Notes: generated from the sequence alone by a model not told the origin. 64,000 bases of DNA from Planococcus sp. ISL-109 (GCF_018613655.1 NZ_JAGGPW010000004.1:338627-402626); one strand, 5' to 3'; positions 1 through 8,587 are shown, counted from the first letter of the stretch. Numbers and translations are program-made.

Positions 1-584
1 TGCTGCGCACAAACGGTTTTGACACGGCGCTCGGAATTCCCTTTACCGAGGTGTCGATTGAACTTGGCTGGGTTTATGTGCTATTCATCGTCTTCTGGCT
101 TGTCGGCTTCTCAAACGCCGTCAACTTAACGGATGGGCTGGATGGGCTCGTTGCAGGGACAGCTACCATCGCTTTTGCTGCATTTGGCATTTTGGCGATT
201 GCACAACAGCAAATGGGCATCGCATTGTTCACCTTTGCCGTAGCAGGCGGTCTTCTTGGGTTTTTGGTTTTTAATAAATATCCAGCGAAAGTCTTTATGG
301 GCGATACCGGGTCATTGGCACTCGGCGGCGCGCTTGCTATGGTGTCGATCCTATTAAAGCAGGAATTGCTCTTGCTATTGATTGGTTTAGTATTCGTTAT
401 CGAAACAGCATCGGTGATATTACAGGTAGGCAGCTTTAAGTTGCGGAAAAAGCGCATATTCAAAATGAGTCCGATACATCACCATTTTGAACTGGTCGGT
501 TGGTCCGAATGGAAAGTTGTTAGCGTATTTTGGGGCGTCGGTTTTATCAGTGCCGCAGTCGCCGTTTTATTGGAGGTCATGTAA
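1..584 (+). CDS. mraY: Phospho-N-acetylmuramoyl-pentapeptide transferase, 3' part
   Basis: MraY transfers phospho-MurNAc-pentapeptide from UDP to undecaprenyl phosphate at the inner face of the membrane, giving lipid I. The gene enters from the left edge, so only about the last 193 residues are visible (frame starts at base 3); the family is usually about 320 residues. The visible part has the conserved NLTDGLDGL and [12 protein letters not shown] motifs, several hydrophobic membrane segments, and the SPIHHHFEL motif whose three histidines lie at bases 477-485, a MraY signature. The stop TAA (582-584) directly abuts the murD ATG, and the murD ribosome site lies inside the end of mraY, so the two are likely translationally coupled. 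Confidence 0.96.
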   Translation, partial: LRTNGFDTALGIPFTEVSIELGWVYVLFIVFWLVGFSNAVNLTDGLDGLVAGTATIAFAAFGILAIAQQQMGIALFTFAVAGGLLGFLVFNKYPAKVFMGDTGSLALGGALAMVSILLKQELLLLLIGLVFVIETASVILQVGSFKLRKKRIFKMSPIHHHFELVGWSEWKVVSVFWGVGFISAAVAVLLEVM

Positions 585-1949
585 ATGAAAGAATTGCCGC
601 AATTGCATCAAAAAAAAGTGCTGGTGCTTGGCCTGGCGAAAAGCGGTTATACAGCCGCCCGCCTTTTGCACAAGCTCGGAGCATTTGTAACAGTCAATGA
701 TTCCAAGCCATTCGAAGAAAATCCAGAGGCACAGGATTTGCTGAATCTGGGCGTCACCGTTATTTGCGGCCGCCACCCGGAAGATTTAATGGACGAAGGA
801 TTCGAACTGGTCATCAAAAATCCTGGGATTCCTTACCGCAATCACCTGATCCAAAAAGCGATAGAAAAGGGCATTCCTGTTTGGACTGAAATTGAACTTG
901 CTTACCGCATCAGCGAAGCGCCGTTCATTGGAATTACGGGATCGAACGGCAAAACCACCACTACGACTTTATTGTTCCATATGCTGAACCAAGACGGCAA
1001 GGCACCGCTAATTGCAGGGAATATCGGAACAGTGGCAAGCGGAGTGGCGGAAAAAGCGGCTGCTGACAATGTCATCGTCACAGAGCTTTCTTCATTCCAG
1101 TTAAAAGGAACCGAAACCTTCCGTCCGCAAATTGCGATCATCATCAATTTATACGAAGCACACCTCGATTATCACGGATCGCTCGATGATTATCTTGAAT
1201 CGAAAAAGAAAATTACAGAAAACCAGATCGAAACAGATTATTTCATTTATAATGCGGACCAAAAAATACTCGCTGATCACGCTAAAACTGTAAAAGCAAT
1301 ACCTATGCCTTTTACGTTGAAAGGCAGGACGGACGAACATATTAGTGCAGACCGGGAATTTATTTACTGGCAAGGAAAACCCTTAATTGAACGCAAGCGA
1401 ATCATGCTCGCAGGCGAACACAATCTTGAGAATATACTGGCAGCCACTGCAGCGGCATTATTATGGGGCGGGACAAAAGAAACCATCATCCGCGTGTTGA
1501 CTTCTTTCACTGGTGTCAAGCACCGTTCCCAATTTGTCGATGAATGGCAAGGACGGCGTTTTTATAATGATTCCAAAGCGACAAATGCCCTGGCAACGAA
1601 AAGCGCTTTAGAAGCGTTCCAAGGAAACATCATCCTGTTGGCTGGCGGTTTGGAGCGCGAGCATTCGCTTGAAGAACTGCGGCCATTTATGGAACGGGTG
1701 AAAGGATTGGTGACTTTCGGCGAAACGGCAGAACGCTTTTCCGATTTTGCCGAATCGTGTAATGTCCCGACGGTCACAAAAGCCGGAATGATGGATGATG
1801 CGGTCGAAAAAGCGATTGCGTTGTCACAGCCAGGAGATACCATTCTCTTGTCGCCGGCTTGCGCAAGCTGGGATCAGTACGAGAGTTTCGAAGTCCGCGG
1901 TGATGCATTTATCGACGCAGTCCAAAGACACACAGACGCGAACGAATAA
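585..1949 (+). CDS. murD: UDP-N-acetylmuramoylalanine--D-glutamate ligase
   Basis: MurD adds D-glutamate to UDP-MurNAc-L-Ala in the cytoplasm, using ATP. The 454-residue protein has the usual length. An N-terminal Rossmann-type domain (VLVLGLAKSG, residues 12-21) is followed by the ATP-binding loop GSNGKTT at 119-125, the central ligase domain, and a C-terminal domain containing NDSKATN and LSPACASWDQ, typical of MurD. The ATG at 585 follows the mraY stop without a gap and has a GGAGGT site at 572-577. In B. subtilis spoVE, murG and murB come next; here divIB follows after 18 bases. Confidence 0.97.
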   Translation: MKELPQLHQKKVLVLGLAKSGYTAARLLHKLGAFVTVNDSKPFEENPEAQDLLNLGVTVICGRHPEDLMDEGFELVIKNPGIPYRNHLIQKAIEKGIPVWTEIELAYRISEAPFIGITGSNGKTTTTTLLFHMLNQDGKAPLIAGNIGTVASGVAEKAAADNVIVTELSSFQLKGTETFRPQIAIIINLYEAHLDYHGSLDDYLESKKKITENQIETDYFIYNADQKILADHAKTVKAIPMPFTLKGRTDEHISADREFIYWQGKPLIERKRIMLAGEHNLENILAATAAALLWGGTKETIIRVLTSFTGVKHRSQFVDEWQGRRFYNDSKATNALATKSALEAFQGNIILLAGGLEREHSLEELRPFMERVKGLVTFGETAERFSDFAESCNVPTVTKAGMMDDAVEKAIALSQPGDTILLSPACASWDQYESFEVRGDAFIDAVQRHTDANE

Positions 1950-1967
1950 TACGAAGGAGCGGCGGTT

Positions 1968-2750
1968 ATGGACAAAGTTATAGACATCGAAGAACGCATT
2001 CCAACGCTCCGGGAGCGGCGAAGAAAAAGAACGAACCGCAAGTTTGCTGCATTGCTGTTCATTTTCGTTTCTTTGTTGCTAGTGCTCTTATACAGCCAGT
2101 CCACGTATAGTGAAATTCAGTCAATTGACGTAACAGGTGCCGAATTATTTGATGGGGAAAGCTATGAGCAAGCGAGCACATTGGAGGTTGGAGATTCGAT
2201 GTGGTCATTTGATAGCGAAGAAATCGAACAGCATATTGAGGCGTTGGAATGGGTTGAAACAGCATCCGTCCAAAAAAAATGGCTGACCTCTGTCGAAATT
2301 GAAATTGAGGAATTTGTTGAAATGGGGTATTTGGATCAAGGCAATAGTTATCAGGTGGTTCTCTCGAACGGCGTGGTGCTTAATCAGCCGGTAACCAATA
2401 TCAAGGGTCCGATATTTTTAAATTTTGAAGATGAAGCGAAACGGGAAGCACTCGTGGAACAATTGGTCCAAACGGAACCGGAAGTGCAAAACCTCATTTC
2501 ACAAATCATTTTGGATCCAGAGGAAGAGCGTGCGGATTATATTACGATTTACATGAATGATGGCAATGAAATCAAAGCTATCCTATCGACACTGGCGGAG
2601 AAGATCAATTATTATCCGTCGGTCACAGCACAGCTTGAAGAGCAAAAAGGCATCATCGACATGGAAGTCGGCATTTATTTCCGTTCCTATAATGATGTAT
2701 TTGGATTGCCGGAAGCGGGTGTGGATTTTGAAGATGCCGAAGAGGAATGA
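1968..2750 (+). CDS. divIB: Cell division protein DivIB/FtsQ
   Basis: A bitopic membrane protein of the division complex. The cytoplasmic N-terminus is basic (RERRRKRTNRK), followed by one transmembrane segment at about residues 28-45, a POTRA domain starting near IQSIDVTGAELF, and an extracytoplasmic beta domain. Family knowledge: DivIB works with FtsL and DivIC to control septal wall synthesis. Length 260 residues, normal for the family; the acidic tail (DFEDAEEE) is short. An AAGGAG site lies ahead of the ATG. The 3' end overlaps the next gene (ylxW) by 17 bases. Confidence 0.93.
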   Translation: MDKVIDIEERIPTLRERRRKRTNRKFAALLFIFVSLLLVLLYSQSTYSEIQSIDVTGAELFDGESYEQASTLEVGDSMWSFDSEEIEQHIEALEWVETASVQKKWLTSVEIEIEEFVEMGYLDQGNSYQVVLSNGVVLNQPVTNIKGPIFLNFEDEAKREALVEQLVQTEPEVQNLISQIILDPEEERADYITIYMNDGNEIKAILSTLAEKINYYPSVTAQLEEQKGIIDMEVGIYFRSYNDVFGLPEAGVDFEDAEEE

Positions 2751-3450
2751 TCGGAAAAGCATCAGTAAATCCATCATTTTTTCGTTAGTTTTTCTTGTTC
2801 TCGGGTTTATTATGGCTTATTCATACAGCTTATCGAATCAGCGTGAAGCAGAAAACGATTTTAGCGGCGGCACGTTTTTCGAACAAAAAGAGCAATACCG
2901 GAAAGAATTGATCGAGCAGCAAGAACGCAATAAAGAGCTGAGGGAAGAACTGTCCGGCAAACAGGGCGCTGTGCAAGAATTCGAGCGCTCTGTAACGGAC
3001 GGGGAAGAAGATTATACGGCATATGCCCGGGAGGCGGAAGAACTGCGACGCTTCCTCGGGCTTGTTCCAGTTAAAGGCAGCGGCTTGAAAGTCACATTGC
3101 AAGATGGGGACTACAGCGCGGACTACGTCAATCCGAATGATTACATTGTTCATGAAAGCCATGTGTTCCAAGTGATCAATGAATTGTATATCTCTGGAGC
3201 GGAAGCGATAGCGGTCAACGGCCAGCGTATCCATGGCAACTCCAATATCGTTTGCACCGGCCCCGTAATCATGGTGGATGGGGTGCAGCACCCTGCCCCG
3301 TTTACCATTGAAGCGATCGGCAGCCCGGACGTTTTGACTGCTTCGATGCAATTAGCGGGCGGTGTCCAAGACCAGCTCGTCAACGACAATATTATAGTGA
3401 CACTGGATGAAGGTCTCGATATCCGCATGCCGGCCTTATTGTCGGAATAG
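2734..3450 (+). CDS. ylxW: DUF881 membrane protein, YlxW-like
   Basis: Predicted 238-residue protein of the DUF881 family, whose molecular function I do not know. It has a basic N-terminus, a membrane anchor (about residues 11-28, IIFSLVFLVLGFIMAYSYSL), a charged Glu/Lys/Gln-rich coiled coil (about 40-85), and a globular domain with INELYISGAEAIAVNGQRI, a DUF881 hallmark. The start chosen is the ATG at 2734, inside the divIB end; the frame is open upstream, but that part reads as a shadow of divIB and the ATG gives the family length. Only a weak GAAG lies ahead of it, so translation may depend on coupling to divIB. B. subtilis has ylxW in the same place. Confidence 0.85.
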   Translation: MPKRNDRKSISKSIIFSLVFLVLGFIMAYSYSLSNQREAENDFSGGTFFEQKEQYRKELIEQQERNKELREELSGKQGAVQEFERSVTDGEEDYTAYAREAEELRRFLGLVPVKGSGLKVTLQDGDYSADYVNPNDYIVHESHVFQVINELYISGAEAIAVNGQRIHGNSNIVCTGPVIMVDGVQHPAPFTIEAIGSPDVLTASMQLAGGVQDQLVNDNIIVTLDEGLDIRMPALLSE

Positions 3451-3468
3451 GGAACAGGAGGACGTGCA

Positions 3469-4185
3469 ATGAAAAAGCGAATATTGAGCCGTTTTACTGT
3501 GATTCTTTTTGTCATCGGGTTTATGGTCGCTACACAATACAATACAATCAATACCAGCGATACGCGCGACACGCGTGATACGTGGGAAATCCGCCAAGAG
3601 CTGTCCAGGGAAAAGCAAATCCATTCAGAGCTTTTGTCGGAAATCAGTTTATTGGATGAGACGCTTGGAAAATATACAGGAGAAGCAGCAGAAGATCCTG
3701 AAAATATTTTACAAGAAACGGTTGAGGAACTACGGATTTTAGCAGGGCTTACTGAAGTGACAGGGTCAGGGATTACACTCGAGGTCAGGCCGTCCCTTGA
3801 AGCGGTTGCCATGGGAACTGACATCATGGAAATTCCGCCAGACTTGCTCATCCGTCTCGTAAATGAAATCAATCGCTTCAATAGCATTGAAATGACGATC
3901 AGCGGCCAGCGCATAATCAATACGACGGCCATCCGTGATATCAATGGCTACACGACCGTTAATGGGGAACGGATTTCAACTCCTCCTTTTGCTATTGAGA
4001 TTACAACTGGCAATATGGAGGAGACACGGAAACTTTTTAGCCATTTAACGGCTTCTGAAATACATGATGATTTTTACATAGACGATTTAACAATCGCCGT
4101 TTCGGAACCGCAAGAACAGTTGACGCTCCCGCCATTTGGAGAGGACTGGAGCGCAGCACATCTTGAAGCACTAGAGGAGGAGTAA
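3469..4185 (+). CDS. ylxX: DUF881 membrane protein, YlxX-like
   Basis: Second DUF881 protein, 238 residues, paralogous to its upstream neighbour. It has an N-terminal membrane helix (about residues 5-21), a coiled-coil stretch (about 38-75), and a C-terminal domain containing VNEINRFNSIEMTISGQRI, matching the equivalent block of the first copy. Just after the helix is a short DTR-DTR-DTW repeat encoded by three imperfect 9-base units near 3559-3585. An AGGAGG site precedes the ATG, and sbp starts 3 bases after the stop. The function is unknown; the position between divIB and sbp-ftsA suggests an envelope or division-linked role, which is inference. Confidence 0.88.
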   Translation: MKKRILSRFTVILFVIGFMVATQYNTINTSDTRDTRDTWEIRQELSREKQIHSELLSEISLLDETLGKYTGEAAEDPENILQETVEELRILAGLTEVTGSGITLEVRPSLEAVAMGTDIMEIPPDLLIRLVNEINRFNSIEMTISGQRIINTTAIRDINGYTTVNGERISTPPFAIEITTGNMEETRKLFSHLTASEIHDDFYIDDLTIAVSEPQEQLTLPPFGEDWSAAHLEALEEE

Positions 4186-4188
4186 TTT

Positions 4189-4536
4189 ATGTGGATTTCA
4201 ATCCTTGGCCTGCTTCTCGGCATTTCGCTTGGTTTGCTTACCGATGTTCAAATCCCGCCGGAATACGCCAGTTATTTGTCCATCGCGGTCCTGGCTTCAC
4301 TGGATACATTATTTGGCGGCATTCGAGCGCATTTGCAGCAAGTTTACGACGATAAAGTTTTCGTCTCCGGATTCTTCTTTAATATTGTGCTGGCTGCAGG
4401 CCTCGCTTTTCTCGGTGTTCATCTCGGTGTAGATTTATATTTGGCGGCGATTTTTGCTTTCGGTGTGCGCCTGTTCCAGAACATTGCGGTGATCCGCCGC
4501 CTGCTGCTGGCAAAATGGACTGAAAAAAGAGGTTAA
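4189..4536 (+). CDS. sbp: Small basic membrane protein (DUF1290)
   Basis: A 115-residue, very hydrophobic protein with three or four likely membrane segments (WISILGLLLGISLGLL at the N-terminus, YLSIAVLASLDTLFGGIRA, FFFNIVLAAGLAFLGVHLG, YLAAIFAFGVRLFQNIAVIRR) and a basic C-terminal tail. This matches the Sbp family found upstream of ftsA in Bacillus; no biochemical role is established as far as I know. The start has a strong GAGGAGGAG site and lies 3 bases after ylxX, so the DUF881 pair and sbp are one translational unit. A new promoter for ftsA follows it. Confidence 0.88.
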   Translation: MWISILGLLLGISLGLLTDVQIPPEYASYLSIAVLASLDTLFGGIRAHLQQVYDDKVFVSGFFFNIVLAAGLAFLGVHLGVDLYLAAIFAFGVRLFQNIAVIRRLLLAKWTEKRG

Positions 4537-4589
4537 GTGAAGCAAAATGAGAAATTGCAGGAAAATTTTCTAAGTTTCGCTATTTTACT

Positions 4590-4618
4590 TAGACAAGGTG
4601 TGTATTTTACAATAGAAT
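4590..4618 (+). promoter_or_regulatory. Probable sigma-A promoter of ftsA-ftsZ
   Basis: The -35 box TAGACA (4590-4595) and -10 box TAGAAT (4613-4618) are separated by exactly 17 bases; each matches the housekeeping consensus at 5 of 6 positions. It lies in the 118-base gap between sbp and ftsA and would start transcription near 4625, about 30 bases before the ftsA start. Confidence 0.75.
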
Positions 4619-4654
4619 GTAATATAGAGAAGTTTTAAAGGGAGGTGCCACGAG

Positions 4655-5944
4655 TTGAGTCAATCAGAATTATATGTAAGTTTAGATATTGGGTCTTCCT
4701 CCGTTAAAGTATTGATTGGGGAAATGACCAATAAGTCGTTGCACGTCATCGGCGTAGGCAACGTCAAATCCAATGGAATCAAAAAAGGCGCGATTGTTGA
4801 TATAGATGCAACAGTGCAGTCCATCAAAAAAGCGGTCGACCAAGCAGAGCGTATGATCGGAAAAGAAATCCACGAAGTGGTACTGGGCATTCCAGCCAAT
4901 CAAGTGGCATTGCAGCCGGTAAAAGGGATTGTCGCAGTCAACAGCGAAAACCGGGAAATCACGGACGAAGACCTCGAGCGGGTGCTCGAAGCTGCTCAAG
5001 TCATGTCGATTCCACCTGATCGGGAACTCGTAAACATCATTCCGGAAGAATATGTCGTTGATCATCTCGGTGAAATTAAAGATCCTCGCGGCATGATCGG
5101 CATCCGTCTTGAAATGGATGGTACAATGGTGACGACTTCAAAAACTGTATTGCACAATGTATTGCGCTGCGTAGAGCGAGCTGGTCTCGAAATCCGTGAG
5201 ATTTATGTCCAGCCATTAGTTGCAGGAAGCTATGCGCTTACTGAAGACGAAAAAAACCATGGCACCGCTTGCATCGATATCGGCGGAGGTTCAACATCTA
5301 TTGCAGTGTTCCGTGACGGTTATTTACGTGCAGCATCGGTCATTCCGGTCGGCGGCGATCACGTAACGAAAGACTTATCGATCGTCTTGAAAACCCCGAC
5401 AGAGCAGGCTGAAAAAATCAAGCTTGAACACGGCCATGCATTTTTTGACGATGCATCCGAAGAGGAAGTATTCGAAGTGCCGGTTATCGGTTCAGATTCC
5501 AGAGAACAGTATAGCCAAAAATACATATCTGAAATAATCGGGGTTCGCATGGAAGAACTTTTCGAATTGATTTTGGATGAGCTATATCGTCTTGGCATTG
5601 AAGAACTGCCGGGCGGTGTCGTGTTGACAGGTGGCATGGCAAAAATGGATGGGCTTCCAGAGCTCGCGCGCAGCATCCTTCAAAGCCGCGTCCGGTTGTT
5701 CACGCCGGAATTTATCGGTGTTCGTGAACCGCAATACACGACAGCGGTCGGCTTGATCCAATACGCATATGCTGAAGATTTGTTCTATGGCAATGTCGGC
5801 CACGGTTCAGCCGCTGCACATTCCCCGAAAGCGGAGTATGTTGATCAGCAGCCGAAAAAGCAAAAACAGCCAAAGCAACCGAAAGAGGATAACGAAGGTG
5901 TCGTCAGCAAAGCCAAAAAAATGTTTGATCGTTTTTTTGAATAA
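4655..5944 (+). CDS. ftsA: Cell division protein FtsA
   Basis: Actin-like ATPase that tethers FtsZ filaments to the membrane. The 429-residue protein opens with the phosphate-binding motif SLDIGSSSVKVLIGE (residues 9-23) and has the second signature CIDIGGGSTSIAVF, both of the actin/Hsp70/FtsA superfamily. The SHS2/1C domain lies between. The C-terminus is a Lys/Gln/Pro-rich linker ending in an amphipathic helix (SKAKKMFDRFFE), the membrane-targeting element of the family. The start is TTG at 4655, set by a GGGAGGTG ribosome site at 4640-4647; no in-frame ATG fits. ftsZ follows after 58 bases. Confidence 0.96.
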   Translation: MSQSELYVSLDIGSSSVKVLIGEMTNKSLHVIGVGNVKSNGIKKGAIVDIDATVQSIKKAVDQAERMIGKEIHEVVLGIPANQVALQPVKGIVAVNSENREITDEDLERVLEAAQVMSIPPDRELVNIIPEEYVVDHLGEIKDPRGMIGIRLEMDGTMVTTSKTVLHNVLRCVERAGLEIREIYVQPLVAGSYALTEDEKNHGTACIDIGGGSTSIAVFRDGYLRAASVIPVGGDHVTKDLSIVLKTPTEQAEKIKLEHGHAFFDDASEEEVFEVPVIGSDSREQYSQKYISEIIGVRMEELFELILDELYRLGIEELPGGVVLTGGMAKMDGLPELARSILQSRVRLFTPEFIGVREPQYTTAVGLIQYAYAEDLFYGNVGHGSAAAHSPKAEYVDQQPKKQKQPKQPKEDNEGVVSKAKKMFDRFFE

Positions 5945-6002
5945 AATCATCATTGTGTCCGGCTTATGTGTTAAAAGCTGAGCAATCTTAGGAGGAAACA
6001 GA

Positions 6003-7193
6003 ATGTTGGAATTTGATACAAATATCGATGCATTAGCCGTAATTAAAGTCATTGGTGTCGGTGGCGGCGGAAACAACGCTGTAAACCGCATGATCGAGCA
6101 TGGAGTTCAAGGTGTGGATTTCATCGCAGTCAACACTGATGCGCAAGCATTGAACTTGTCGAAAGCGGAGACCCGCCTGCAAATCGGTGGGAAATTGACG
6201 CGTGGCCTCGGTGCTGGTGCAAACCCTGATGTCGGGAAAAAAGCAGCAGAAGAAAGCAAAGAACAGATCGAAGAAGCTTTGCGCGGAGCGGATATGGTTT
6301 TCGTTACTGCCGGTATGGGCGGCGGGACAGGAACTGGAGCAGCTCCGGTGATCGCCGGAATCGCGAAAGAACTTGGCGCTTTGACAGTTGGCGTCGTGAC
6401 CCGTCCGTTTACGTTTGAAGGACGCAAGCGTTCGACTCAAGCAATCGGCGGCATCGCAACAATGAAAGAGTCGGTTGATACATTAATCGTCATTCCAAAC
6501 GACCGCCTTCTTGAAATCGTCGACAAAAACACGCCGATGCTCGAAGCATTCCGTGAAGCGGATAACGTCCTGCGCCAAGGTGTTCAAGGGATCTCTGACT
6601 TGATCGCGGTTCCTGGACTTATCAACCTTGACTTTGCCGATGTAAAAACAATTATGTCGAACAAAGGCTCTGCACTTATGGGGATTGGTGTCTCTTCAGG
6701 CGAAAACCGTGCGGCTGAAGCTGCGAAGAAAGCAGTTTCCAGCCCATTGCTGGAAGTTTCGGTTGACGGAGCAAAAGGTGTTCTTATGAACATTACAGGC
6801 GGTTCTAATTTGAGCTTGTATGAAGTCCAAGAAGCTGCTGATATCGTTGCATCCGCTTCTGACGAAGAAGTGAACATGATTTTCGGTTCCGTCATCAACG
6901 ATAACTTGAAAGATGAAATCGTAGTAACGGTTATCGCTACTGGCTTCAACGAAGAAACATTGAGCCCAGCTGGACGTGCGCCACGTGGTTCTGGATTGAA
7001 CGCAAACCGCATCCAATCCATCCAGCAGCAAAATCCGGCACCTACGATTCGTGAAGCGCGCCGTGAAGAGCAACAGCAACGCCGCGAGGAACAGACTCCT
7101 CATTACAACCAAGAGCCGCAGCGCCAGGATAAACAAAGTGAAGATGCACTTGATATCCCGACCTTCCTGCGCAACAGACAGAAGCGCCGTTAA
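6003..7193 (+). CDS. ftsZ: Cell division protein FtsZ
   Basis: Tubulin-like GTPase that forms the Z ring at mid-cell. The 396-residue protein carries [13 protein letters not shown] (residues 18-30) and the tubulin signature GGGTGTG (106-112) in the GTPase domain, then the synergy-loop domain, a Gln/Arg/Glu-rich disordered linker (about 340-380), and the conserved C-terminal peptide DIPTFLRNR that binds FtsA and SepF. An AGGAGG site at 5991-5996 gives the ATG. Expected partners FtsA, SepF and DivIVA are all encoded in this window. Two terminator-like hairpins follow; in Bacillus the spoIIGA-sigE-sigG genes would come next. Confidence 0.98.
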   Translation: MLEFDTNIDALAVIKVIGVGGGGNNAVNRMIEHGVQGVDFIAVNTDAQALNLSKAETRLQIGGKLTRGLGAGANPDVGKKAAEESKEQIEEALRGADMVFVTAGMGGGTGTGAAPVIAGIAKELGALTVGVVTRPFTFEGRKRSTQAIGGIATMKESVDTLIVIPNDRLLEIVDKNTPMLEAFREADNVLRQGVQGISDLIAVPGLINLDFADVKTIMSNKGSALMGIGVSSGENRAAEAAKKAVSSPLLEVSVDGAKGVLMNITGGSNLSLYEVQEAADIVASASDEEVNMIFGSVINDNLKDEIVVTVIATGFNEETLSPAGRAPRGSGLNANRIQSIQQQNPAPTIREARREEQQQRREEQTPHYNQEPQRQDKQSEDALDIPTFLRNRQKRR

Positions 7194-7196
7194 TCC

Positions 7197-7232
7197 AAAA
7201 ACCAGCTGCCGACTAGGCAGTTGGTTTTTTTT
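7197..7232 (+). terminator. Intrinsic terminator of ftsAZ
   Basis: A stem of about 12 pairs (arms 7199-7210 and 7216-7227, one G-T wobble) with a 5-base loop and a run of eight T. It begins only a few bases after the ftsZ stop. Confidence 0.88.
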
Positions 7233-7240
7233 AGAAACCG

Positions 7241-7303
7241 ATTGAACCGAACTGGAGCAAGGTGAAATGACAAGCCTTGTCACGGTTCAGTCAATTTTTT
7301 TTG
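7241..7303 (+). terminator. Second, longer hairpin with T tail after ftsZ
   Basis: An outer stem pairs TGAACCG (7243-7249) with CGGTTCA (7283-7289), an inner stem pairs CAAGG (7258-7262) with CCTTG (7275-7279), and eight T follow. It may be a back-up terminator; the two-stage architecture with a large internal loop is unusual for one, so a small regulatory RNA element is an alternative. Confidence 0.5.
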
Positions 7304-7342
7304 GAAAAAACCGACGCTCCGTGGATTTCATGATTAGCTGAA

Positions 7343-7371
7343 TTGATAATTCGGTCTTGTCTTGGTACAAT
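7343..7371 (+). promoter_or_regulatory. Probable sigma-A promoter of the ylmE-sepF operon
   Basis: TTGATA (7343-7348) and TACAAT (7366-7371) with a 17-base spacer. Predicted transcript start near 7378, about 26 bases before the ylmE ATG. Confidence 0.75.
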
Positions 7372-7403
7372 AAATTGAACGTCTATAGAAAAGTTGTGAG
7401 CAT

Positions 7404-8075
7404 ATGAGAACGATTAAACCGAAGTTTGAAGAAATGACCAATAAATTAAACCAAATCCGAAGCGGCATTGAGATTGTCGCAGTGACAAAACAAGTTGGAA
7501 CCGTCACCACTCAAGAAGCAGTGGATGCAGGTATACGCCATATCGGGGAAAATCGTCCTGAAGGGCTTAAGCAAAAAAAAGCCGAGGTTGAAGGCGATGT
7601 CGCATGGCATTATATCGGAGCACTTCAGTCGCGAAAAGTCAAAGAAGTGATCGATCTCATCGATTACTTGCATTCATTGGATCGTCTGAGCCTAGCGAAA
7701 GAAATTCAAAAGCGAGCCAGCAAACCAGTGAAATGTTTTGTTCAAGTCAATGTTTCCGGTGAAGACTCCAAAAGTGGATTTTCTCCGGAAGAAGTGCCCG
7801 CTTTTATCGAATTCCTCAAGGACTATGACAAAATTCAAGTGGTCGGTTTGATGACGATGGCACCAAACACCGAAGATGAAAGCTTAGTGCGCACTACTTT
7901 TAAAGGATTAAAAAAACTTCAACACCAAATTGCAGAAAAACAATGGCAGCACGCCCCTTGCACTGAACTGTCGATGGGCATGTCCAATGATTATCTGATC
8001 GCCGCCGAAGAAGGCGCAACATTTGTCCGTGTCGGCACGGCATTAGTGGGGTCGGAAAGCGAGGCACAAAGATGA
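7404..8075 (+). CDS. ylmE: YggS/YlmE-type PLP homeostasis protein
   Basis: A single-domain TIM-barrel protein binding pyridoxal phosphate (YggS/PROSC family, also called PLPBP). It has no known catalytic reaction; family work links it to B6 homeostasis and amino-acid pools. The 223 residues include VAVTKQVG with the PLP-binding lysine (K29), the signature GIRHIGENRPEGLKQK, HYIGALQSRKVK, and SMGMSNDYLIAAEEGATFVRVG near the C-terminus. It is the first gene after the promoter; no strong ribosome site is seen ahead of the ATG. It overlaps sepF by 4 bases (ATGA). The ylmA-ylmD genes that precede it in B. subtilis are absent. Confidence 0.93.
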   Translation: MRTIKPKFEEMTNKLNQIRSGIEIVAVTKQVGTVTTQEAVDAGIRHIGENRPEGLKQKKAEVEGDVAWHYIGALQSRKVKEVIDLIDYLHSLDRLSLAKEIQKRASKPVKCFVQVNVSGEDSKSGFSPEEVPAFIEFLKDYDKIQVVGLMTMAPNTEDESLVRTTFKGLKKLQHQIAEKQWQHAPCTELSMGMSNDYLIAAEEGATFVRVGTALVGSESEAQR

Positions 8076-8569
8076 ACATGAAAGATAAATTCAAAAACTT
8101 CTTCTATCTGGATGAATACGAAGAAGAACCTGTACAAGAAGAACGCAAGCAGCGCCCTGTCCAACGCTATGAAAAGCCGGCAGCAGCTGTAGAAGCGCAG
8201 GCGAAAGTGCAGAAAACATCGAAACCAGTGAAAGAACGCCGTGAAAAAGTGGAGGAACCTACCGTGCAAAATATTGTCAATTTGCAGAATTCAGCTGCAT
8301 CTTCATCTAAAGTCAGCCTGGCAGAACCGCGCGTTTATGCAGAAGCGCAAGATATTGCGGAAAGCCTTAAAAACAAACAGGCCGTCGTGGTCAATCTTCA
8401 GCGCATCGAACGGGACCAGGCTCTTCGCATCATCGATTTCCTAAGCGGTACCGTTTATGCCCTCGGAGGAGATATCCAACGCATCGGAACTGATATTTTC
8501 CTGTGCGTGCCGGACACAGTGGAAGTGGATGGCGCCATCTCGGATTACTATCACGATGATCAACAATAA
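8072..8569 (+). CDS. sepF: Cell division protein SepF
   Basis: SepF polymerises into rings, binds the FtsZ C-terminal peptide and contacts the membrane through its N-terminus. The protein is 165 residues. The first residues (MNMKDKFKNFFYLDE) can form an amphipathic helix; residues about 20-75 are charged and Ala/Lys/Glu-rich linker; the conserved domain (about 85-160) contains AVVVNLQRIERDQALRIIDF and GGDIQRIGTDIFLCVP. The ATG overlaps the ylmE stop, indicating coupled translation. B. subtilis SepF is slightly shorter, mainly in the linker. Confidence 0.94.
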   Translation: MNMKDKFKNFFYLDEYEEEPVQEERKQRPVQRYEKPAAAVEAQAKVQKTSKPVKERREKVEEPTVQNIVNLQNSAASSSKVSLAEPRVYAEAQDIAESLKNKQAVVVNLQRIERDQALRIIDFLSGTVYALGGDIQRIGTDIFLCVPDTVEVDGAISDYYHDDQQ

Positions 8570-8587
8570 GAAAGGTGCTTAAAACGA

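Noticed and set aside
2557-2733. N-terminal extension of the ylxW frame inside divIB
   Set aside because: The extra 59 residues have no family match and would overlap divIB by nearly 200 bases; the ATG at 2734 gives the normal DUF881 length and topology.
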